This document shows positions 8,654 through 13,270 of a DNA stretch of 13,270 nucleotides, one piece after another. Origin of the DNA: an uncultured Actinotalea sp. (GTDB taxonomy: Bacteria; Actinomycetota; Actinomycetes; Actinomycetales; Cellulomonadaceae); NCBI RefSeq assembly GCF_946885855.1, contig NZ_CAMPHH010000073.1, positions 1 to 13,270 on the forward strand, read 5' to 3'. Numbering within the stretch: position 1 is the stretch's first letter; each line of letters starts with the position of its first letter. A model generated the notes under the pieces. The model worked only from the letters and a program-made list of their open reading frames with translations. It did not search any database and was not told the origin of the DNA. The position numbers and the translations under genes are program-made.

Positions 8654-9099
8654 CAGCGGTCCTCACGAGGGATGACGTAGAACGGGTAGACGAGGTTGCG
8701 CCGGTCGTTGGTCGCCTTGACGCGGTAGGTGATCTGGATGCGGACCAGGCCCGGCTCGTCGCCGTCCTGGACCGGCTCGACGGCCTCGACCTCCACGCGG
8801 GGCTCCCACTGGGCGAGGGCGTCCCGGACCGCCTCGGCGATGAGCCCGAGGAGGTTGGCGGTCACGGGCTCGAAGAGCAGGTCCCAGATGCGGCAGCCGA
8901 ACGCCGGGCGCATGAGCCGTTCGCCCGGGGCCGTGAGCAGGACGACGCGGATCGACCGGTCCAGGTCCTCCGCGCCGCGGGTGAGGCGCAGGGAGCCGGT
9001 GTGGTCGATCTCGAGGGGCCAGGAGAAGCCCCGACCGATGAAGGACGCGTCGGCGCGCTCGACGCTCCCCGCGCCGGCGCTCAGCTGTGTGCCGTCCAT
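8653..9099 (-). CDS. gp25-like CIS baseplate wedge protein (Afp9-like)
   Basis: 148 residues, within the usual range of T4 gp25/TssE-like proteins. The start ATG shares one base with the stop of the VgrG-like gene; the upstream ribosome site is weak, so it probably relies on coupling. Family features in order: IGRGFSWPL (21-29), the basic R-G-A-E-D-L-D-R segment, LLTAPGERLMRPAFGCRIWD (54-73), LFEP (75-78), and the conserved WEPR near 98-101, the E-P-R motif through which gp25/TssE proteins dock to the wedge core. Gp25-like proteins sit at the sheath-baseplate junction and nucleate sheath polymerisation. No catalytic role is expected. The gene lies between spike and baseplate J genes, the standard position, but no PAAR gene follows it. 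Confidence 0.95.
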   Translation of the reverse strand: MDGTQLSAGAGSVERADASFIGRGFSWPLEIDHTGSLRLTRGAEDLDRSIRVVLLTAPGERLMRPAFGCRIWDLLFEPVTANLLGLIAEAVRDALAQWEPRVEVEAVEPVQDGDEPGLVRIQITYRVKATNDRRNLVYPFYVIPREDR

Positions 9100-10907
9100 C
9101 AGTTGATCTGCACCATCCCGCCCTTGATGATCGTCTGCCCCGCCCCGGCGTCGACCGTCGCGCTCGCCTGGCCCTTGAGCTCCACCTGCACCGCGGACGC
9201 GGAGAGCTTCTGCGTGCCCTTGAGGACCACCTCGTTGCCCTCGATCGTCACCTTCTGCTGCCCCTTGATCGAGACGGTGGTGCCCTCGACCTTGACCGCG
9301 CCGTTGCCGTCCATCTCGAGGAAGGTGTCGCCGACCTTGATCTTGAGGGGCTTGCCGGACGGCATCGTCAGGTCGGCGCGGTCCTTGCCGAGCCGCAGCG
9401 AGACCTCCTCGCCGGCCAGGTGCAGCCGGACGAACTCGTCGGCCGGGGCCGTGCCGTCGCCGATCTCGATGACGTGCCCCCGTCGCGAGACGATCCGGCG
9501 TCGGGCCACCGCCCGGCCGTTGGCGAGCGCGGTGGGCACCTGCGACTTGGCGCCGTGCAGGCCGCCGAGCACCACCGGCCGGCGCAGGTCGCCGTCCTCG
9601 AAGCCGACCAGCACCTCGTCGCCGACCTCGGGCAGGAACTGGATGCCGCTGTCCTTGCCGCCGCCCACCGTGGCGAGCCGCGCCCAGGACGTCCGCGCGC
9701 CGGCGTCGACGCCCGGGAGGCTGACCTGCGCCATGATCTGGTCACCCTCCGCGGCGATGCCCGGGCCGCTCTCGCCGAGGCTCAGCCGCTCGACCTGGCC
9801 GACCACGAGTCCGGCGTGCCGGAAGGCCGGGGCCGACGGCGTCCCGGGCGCCGGATCCGGCGTGCCCACGGCCACCGGGTCGCGGTCACCCGCGACGAAC
9901 CGGGTGTGGAACCCGGTCCGGGTGTAGACGTGCTCGACCTGACGGACGGGGTACGTGGCGTTGCCAGGTCCCATCTCCTCGACCTGCACCGTGCCGCCGG
10001 GGCGCAGGTCCGGCCGGATGGTGCAGCGACCGCGGGCCAGGACCCGGCCCCGGCTCGTGGCGAGCGCGGTCGCGAGCATCTTCGCCTCGGTCGCGTCCGT
10101 GGGACCGAGGTCGGCGGCGAGGTGCTGGCGGGTGGACGACGGGAGGGTGCCGGCCATCGTCGTCAGCGACTCCGGCAACGTGGTCGGCACGTCGGCCTCC
10201 CCCACGACGACCTCCTGCCGGAGCGGGTTCCAGCCCCGCACCGTCACCGAGCTCGGCAGGTCGTCACTCACCCGCACGGAGAACTCCTGCAGCCCGGTCC
10301 GGGTGGCCACGGTCACCGGCGGCGCGATCGTGGCGCCACCGGCCCACACGTGGAAGGTGTCGTCGTGGACGACCCAGGACGCGCCGATGCGGCGGGTGAC
10401 CTGGTCGACGCAGGACAGGGCGGTCCCGGTCCGCAGGAAGTAGTCGAACCTCGTCGACGGCAGGCCTGAGGCCTGGAGCGGCATGGGTGCCACGAGCCGG
10501 GTCAGGACGTCGGTGCAGGACAGGTCGGCCATCGTCGCCGCGGCCCCGGTGTGGGTGAGCTCCACCGCCCGGTCCTGGGCGACCACCACGAGCTCCGGCG
10601 TGGCCCCCGCACGCTGGTCCAGGCCCATCGAGGTGACCACCCCGGCGAAGACCTGCTCCAGGCTCGCGCCGTGCTCCAGACCGCGCGCGCTGACGGTCAC
10701 CCTCCGGCCGATCGCGAACGGCGAGCTCGTCGCCAGGGCGAAGCCGGGGGCCGCGAGGCGCACCGTGCACCGGCCTACCGTGCCCACGCCGAGCAGGACG
10801 CGGAGCTCGACCAGCGCGTCCGTCACCGCGGTCGGGACGGGACTGCCCTCGACCTCGACGTGCGGTGCGAGCGAGGTGCCCGTCGAGTCCGGGGCGGTCA
10901 CGCTCAT
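9099..10907 (-). CDS. VgrG-like hub and spike protein of the CIS (Afp8-like)
   Basis: 602 residues; ATG at 10907 overlaps the LysM gene stop as ATGA. The N-terminal part (about 15-350) looks like a phage late-control D / gp27-like hub: it contains TDVLTRLVAP, the FDYFLRTGTALSCVDQVTRRIG segment (cited here in part; near 155-175) and a beta-rich stretch ending before VEHVYTRTGFHTRF. A gp5-type OB fold follows at about 366-452, recognised by VSLPGVDAGARTSWARL, FLPEVGDEVLVGFEDGD and RPVVLGGLHG. From about 470 to the end come alternating hydrophobic strands typical of the triple-stranded beta-helix needle, closing with IIKGGMVQIN. No C-terminal effector domain is fused, and no lysozyme domain is present. 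The protein should trimerise to form the puncturing spike under the tube. Length and architecture are complete. Confidence 0.94.
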   Translation of the reverse strand: MSVTAPDSTGTSLAPHVEVEGSPVPTAVTDALVELRVLLGVGTVGRCTVRLAAPGFALATSSPFAIGRRVTVSARGLEHGASLEQVFAGVVTSMGLDQRAGATPELVVVAQDRAVELTHTGAAATMADLSCTDVLTRLVAPMPLQASGLPSTRFDYFLRTGTALSCVDQVTRRIGASWVVHDDTFHVWAGGATIAPPVTVATRTGLQEFSVRVSDDLPSSVTVRGWNPLRQEVVVGEADVPTTLPESLTTMAGTLPSSTRQHLAADLGPTDATEAKMLATALATSRGRVLARGRCTIRPDLRPGGTVQVEEMGPGNATYPVRQVEHVYTRTGFHTRFVAGDRDPVAVGTPDPAPGTPSAPAFRHAGLVVGQVERLSLGESGPGIAAEGDQIMAQVSLPGVDAGARTSWARLATVGGGKDSGIQFLPEVGDEVLVGFEDGDLRRPVVLGGLHGAKSQVPTALANGRAVARRRIVSRRGHVIEIGDGTAPADEFVRLHLAGEEVSLRLGKDRADLTMPSGKPLKIKVGDTFLEMDGNGAVKVEGTTVSIKGQQKVTIEGNEVVLKGTQKLSASAVQVELKGQASATVDAGAGQTIIKGGMVQIN

Positions 10908-11557
10908 GCCTGGTCCCGCGGGATCGACAGGAGCGTACCCGGCCGCAGGTCGAGCGGGTCCTCGATGCCGTTCGCCCCGGCGAGCGCCCGCCACCGGGTC
11001 GCGTCGCCGTAGTACCGCGCGGCGATCCGGTCGAGGGTCTCGCCGGCCTGGACGCGGTGCACCCGGTGCGGACGCGGGGTGCCCGAGGTCGGGTTCTGCG
11101 GGCCGAACGCGTGGGACGGCTCGTACTGGCGCAGGACGAGGTCCATGGTCGCGCGCAGCGGGGTGCCCGTCGTCGAGAAGTAGGTGAAGACCAGGTCGAG
11201 CTGCACGATCACGGCCTTGAAGGAGTGCAGGTCGCCCCAGTGCAGCGTCACGTACGGCGGCCGGGCGTTGCCGGTCGTCTCGTCCGTCCCGGGCAGGGCC
11301 GCGTCCACGTCCATGAGCGCGACGACCTTGCCGGTGTGGCGCGTGACGGGGGTGCCGTCGTGGGTCGTGTCGAAGAAGAGCTGGACCGCCATGACCCCCG
11401 GCAGCGCGCCGCCGTAGGTCAGCCGCGGGACGCCGCGACCGGGACGGGACTGCCCGTTCCACAGGTTCGCCCGGGAGACCGACACCTGCGACGGGTTGTA
11501 CAGGCACGGGACGCGCTCGCCGCCCTCGATCTCGAGGAACGCCTTCTCGGTGGCCAT
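10904..11557 (-). CDS. LysM CIS tube/hub adaptor protein (Afp7-like)
   Basis: 217 residues from ATG at 11557, which shares one base with the stop of the preceding gene (TGATG) and has GGAGGGG (11565-11571) seven bases upstream. This start removes a long open stretch further upstream that is only a shadow of the preceding gene. Residues 1-150 resemble the N-terminal domain of CIS tube-associated proteins: KAFLEIEGGERVPCLYNPS, then G-x-x-P-x-L-x-Y-G-G and MAVQLFFDTT, then VTLHWGD (103-109). Residues 166-214 form one LysM domain (VHRVQAGETLDRIAARYYGD and a terminal G-T-L-L-S-I-P). In Afp-like particles this protein fits between the tube and the spike hub; the LysM fold is thought to act there as a protein-protein module like T4 gp53, not to bind peptidoglycan. 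It is coupled to the spike gene by a 4-base overlap. Confidence 0.94.
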   Translation of the reverse strand: MATEKAFLEIEGGERVPCLYNPSQVSVSRANLWNGQSRPGRGVPRLTYGGALPGVMAVQLFFDTTHDGTPVTRHTGKVVALMDVDAALPGTDETTGNARPPYVTLHWGDLHSFKAVIVQLDLVFTYFSTTGTPLRATMDLVLRQYEPSHAFGPQNPTSGTPRPHRVHRVQAGETLDRIAARYYGDATRWRALAGANGIEDPLDLRPGTLLSIPRDQA

Positions 11558-11772
11558 CAGAACACCCCTCCGGTGGTGCGGTGCACGCGCCGCTCGACCT
11601 CGTCGACGACCCGCTCCTCGATGCGCTCGACGACCCGCTCGACGATCTCGTCCAGCACGTCCGGGTCGAGGGCGTCCCGACCGGGGGCGAGCTCGGACCG
11701 CCGGAAGGAGAACGCCGTCGCGGGGACGGGCGGCGGGCCGCCCGGGACTAGGGCTGACGACGGGTCGCTCAT
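11557..11772 (-). CDS. Possible internal in-frame product: 71-residue helical C-terminal fragment
   Basis: Inside the disordered-protein frame, ATG at 11772 is preceded by an ideal GGAGGT (11780-11785) at seven bases. This is the strongest ribosome site in the window. Translation from it would give only the conserved-looking end: MSDPSSALVPGG, the F-S-F-R-R-S-E-L motif and the charged amphipathic helix. The codons upstream of it remain open and GC-biased, so this is read as a nested start within a longer gene, or as the real start of a short gene if the upstream frame is not translated. The helical end may be the part that contacts the tube or baseplate proteins encoded next to it. Both the separate product and its role are inference. 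Confidence 0.45.
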   Translation of the reverse strand: MSDPSSALVPGGPPPVPATAFSFRRSELAPGRDALDPDVLDEIVERVVERIEERVVDEVERRVHRTTGGVF

Positions 11773-13270
11773 GGTGGTGACCTCCCGGGCCGGGCTGGTG
11801 GACGGCTGACCGGCCGCCGACGACGGCGTCGTGGCGCCACCCCGCGCAGGTGCGCCCGGCGTCGCGGCCCGGTCCAGCGCCTGGAAGTGGGCGAGGGCGT
11901 TGCGGAACGTCGACGGCGCGTCCCCCGACGGCGCCACGGGTAGCCCCTCGGCGGGTGCGGGGGCTCCTCGCCCGGACCGCGGCCGCGGTGAGCCCGACGG
12001 GGGGTCGACGAGCCGCCGGACCGGAGTGACCCGCGGGGGCAGGACGGTGCGCCCCTCCGCCGCGGACCGGGCGACCGCCGGGAGTGACGGCGCCGCGCCA
12101 CCGCCCGGTCCGGGACGCGTGGCCCCGGACAGGATCTCGGCCGTCACGGCCGCGAGCGCGGCGCGCGAGGCTCCGCCGCCCCTCGGCGGGCGCGCCGGGC
12201 CGGCCGTGACGGAGGTCCGCTGCGGGGACGAGGTCGTTCCCGCTCCACCGAGGTGCTGGCTCCGGGCGCCGGGGGCGGGCGTCGCGCTCGTCGCGAGGGT
12301 CGCGCGGCGGACGAGCCCGCGGCGCAGCCCGGGCGTCGCCGGCGGGGCGCTGCCGATGGCCGGGCCGGGCCGGGCCGCGCCGGTGACCGCGCGGTCGCGT
12401 GCCCCGCCCAGGCCGTGTGCCGCGGGGGTCCCGGGCCGGTCGGACCGTGCGGGGGCGACCGACCGCAGCACCCGCGGCGTCGTCGGCGCCAGTCCGAGGC
12501 CCCAGCCGTGTGCCGTCGTGGCCGGCGTCCGCGGGGCCGGTCGGGCGGGTGCCTCCGCGCCCGTGGCGGACGACGAGCGCGGGCCGCCGGCAGGGGACCG
12601 GTCGTCGGCCCAGGAGGACGGGCCGTTCCCGGGGGACACCGGCCTCGCCGACACCCCCGCGACGGGGCCCGACGTGGCGGTGCTCGACGCGACGGTGCTC
12701 GACGTGGCGGTGCGCGACGTGGCGGTGCCCGGCGCGGTGGTGCTCGACCTGACGGTGACCGGCGTGGTGGCCGATGGCGTGGTGGCCGATGGCGTGAGGG
12801 CCGATGGGGTGGTGGGCGCCACGCCGCTGGTCGTGGCGACGGTGGCTGTGGGCGTGCGCGTGGTGGCACCCATGCCCGAGCTGTCGGGCCGGGTGTCCCG
12901 TCCGGCGGCGGCGGGGACAGCCGGCCACGGTCCCTGTCCCCGCACCGCGCCGCCCCGGGAGACGGCACCGGCCACGACGGCCCCGGCGCTGCGGCGTCGC
13001 ACGACGCTCCTGCTCGCGCGAGGCGCCCGGGTCGTCGACGCGGCCGCCGTGGCCGAGGACGTGCGGGTCGAGCTGTCGCCGGTCAGGAGGCCCCTCGCCG
13101 GACGACCGACGCCGGGCAGCCCCCCACCGTGCAGACCGCCCCCGTGCAGGACCAGGCTCAGCGGTCGGCCGTCGGTTCGTGCGCTCCTCGTGCCGACCGC
13201 ACCGGTGGACCTGCGGACCGCAGCCGTCGCGCCCGCGACGGCCGGGTGGCTGTCGTGCGCGGCGGTGGGG
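11557..13270 (-). CDS. Disordered Ala/Pro/Ser/Thr/Arg-rich CIS-operon protein with helical C-terminus (5' end probably off window)
   Basis: The frame ends in TGA at 11557-11559 and is open to the right edge (at least 570 residues). GTG at 13002 would give 481 residues, but upstream codons stay in the same composition and contain a motif (V-R-R-S-T-G-A-V) repeated just after it (R-R-R-S-A-G-A-V), so I favour a start beyond the window. Nearly all of the protein is low-complexity Ala/Pro/Gly/Ser/Thr/Arg with no recognisable fold, including a pentapeptide tandem array (12671-12820). The last 50 residues differ: AFSFRRSELAPGRDALDP followed by an acidic/basic amphipathic helix with the repeat VERVVERIEERVVDEVERR, likely a coiled coil or docking helix. 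It sits directly before the Afp7-like gene and overlaps it by one base, so it is made with the baseplate. No HExxH motif (as in CIS-associated DUF4157 proteins) is seen. Function unknown. Confidence 0.68.
   Translation of the reverse strand, partial: PTAAHDSHPAVAGATAAVRRSTGAVGTRSARTDGRPLSLVLHGGGLHGGGLPGVGRPARGLLTGDSSTRTSSATAAASTTRAPRASRSVVRRRSAGAVVAGAVSRGGAVRGQGPWPAVPAAAGRDTRPDSSGMGATTRTPTATVATTSGVAPTTPSALTPSATTPSATTPVTVRSSTTAPGTATSRTATSSTVASSTATSGPVAGVSARPVSPGNGPSSWADDRSPAGGPRSSSATGAEAPARPAPRTPATTAHGWGLGLAPTTPRVLRSVAPARSDRPGTPAAHGLGGARDRAVTGAARPGPAIGSAPPATPGLRRGLVRRATLATSATPAPGARSQHLGGAGTTSSPQRTSVTAGPARPPRGGGASRAALAAVTAEILSGATRPGPGGGAAPSLPAVARSAAEGRTVLPPRVTPVRRLVDPPSGSPRPRSGRGAPAPAEGLPVAPSGDAPSTFRNALAHFQALDRAATPGAPARGGATTPSSAAGQPSTSPAREVTTMSDPSSALVPGGPPPVPATAFSFRRSELAPGRDALDPDVLDEIVERVVERIEERVVDEVERRVHRTTGGVF
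11780..11785 (-). promoter_or_regulatory. Strong internal Shine-Dalgarno (GGAGGT)
   Basis: Read on the minus strand the sequence is GGGAGGTCACCACCATG: a six-base match to the anti-Shine-Dalgarno core with a seven-base spacer to the ATG at 11772. It lies within a protein-coding frame, where such a perfect site is not needed for the long product. It decides whether the 71-residue form exists. Confidence 0.5.
12671..12820 (-). repeat. 15-base tandem repeat array, ten units
   Basis: Ten consecutive 15-base units are visible on the plus strand. Six are of the form GACGTGGCGGTGCTC (12671-12760) and four of the form GGCGTGGTGGCCGAT (12761-12820); two of the latter are identical. Weak copies may continue to about 12865. 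Because 15 is a multiple of three, the array keeps frame and encodes pentapeptides such as TATSS, TATSR, ATTPS and ATTPV in the disordered minus-strand protein. There are no spacers, so it is not a CRISPR. Copy number is likely to vary between strains. Confidence 0.85.

Noticed and set aside
6749..8680. 643-residue plus-strand open frame opposite the baseplate J gene
   Set aside because: It is a shadow: the translation is Arg/Gly/Asp/His/Val-rich without a fold, and the minus strand encodes a full baseplate J protein.
9087..10469. 460-residue plus-strand open frame opposite the spike gene
   Set aside because: It lies antisense to the complete hub/OB-fold/needle protein and has the biased composition of GC-rich shadow frames.
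10904..11557. LysM protein as a peptidoglycan hydrolase or secreted cell-wall binder
   Set aside because: There is no signal peptide or catalytic domain, and the position before the spike gene matches the CIS structural LysM protein.
12671..12820. CRISPR-like repeats
   Set aside because: The units are 15 bases, directly abutting, without unique spacers, and in frame with a coding sequence.
11558..12928. Minus-strand frame upstream of the LysM protein (His- and Arg-rich extension)
   Set aside because: The LysM protein starts at ATG 11557 with a good ribosome site. The extension is a shifted reading of the disordered-protein gene; its His-rich stretch comes from the 15-base repeats.
11557..13270. 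DUF4157-type metallopeptidase-like CIS protein
   Set aside because: Composition is similar (Ala/Pro/Arg-rich) but no HExxH motif is found in the part visible; the N-terminus is off window so this could be reopened.

Overview
The window is about 75% GC by eye, with strongly GC-biased third codon positions and GTG starts. This points to a high-GC actinobacterium; a Cellulomonas-like genus is a guess. No RNA genes, CRISPR arrays, insertion sequences or integrases are visible.

Right and centre (minus strand, 13270 down to 5443): this is the 3' part of a contractile injection system (CIS) operon, encoding the baseplate of a phage-tail-like particle related to Afp/PVC and the Streptomyces CIS. In transcription order it holds: a long disordered Ala/Pro/Ser/Thr/Arg-rich protein with a conserved-looking helical C-terminus, running off the right edge; a LysM tube/hub adaptor (Afp7-like); a VgrG-like hub and spike (Afp8-like); a gp25-like wedge protein (Afp9-like); a baseplate J protein (Afp11-like); a tail protein I (Afp12-like); and a tail-anchored membrane protein with two zinc-ribbon Cys clusters. 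All six junctions between these seven genes are overlaps of 1 or 4 bases (TGATG, ATGA or GTGA), so the block is read as one translationally coupled unit. Sheath, inner tube, AAA+ ATPase, tape measure and tube terminator are not in the window and presumably lie upstream, beyond the right edge.

Left (plus strand, edge to 5384): one very large gene, open to the left edge, encodes at least 1793 residues. They form about 17 beta-sandwich modules of 80-160 residues, mostly carboxypeptidase-regulatory-like, with bacterial Ig-like modules at the end, preceded by a Gly/Pro-rich linker. It converges on the CIS operon, and a 34-base near-perfect palindrome in the 58-base gap probably terminates both transcripts.

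Inferred working model: the wedge/hub proteins build the CIS baseplate, the last gene of the operon may tie the baseplate to the cytoplasmic membrane, and the convergent giant protein is a candidate cell-surface or fibre-like partner. The least understood parts are the disordered protein with a possible internal start, the zinc-ribbon membrane protein and the giant modular protein.
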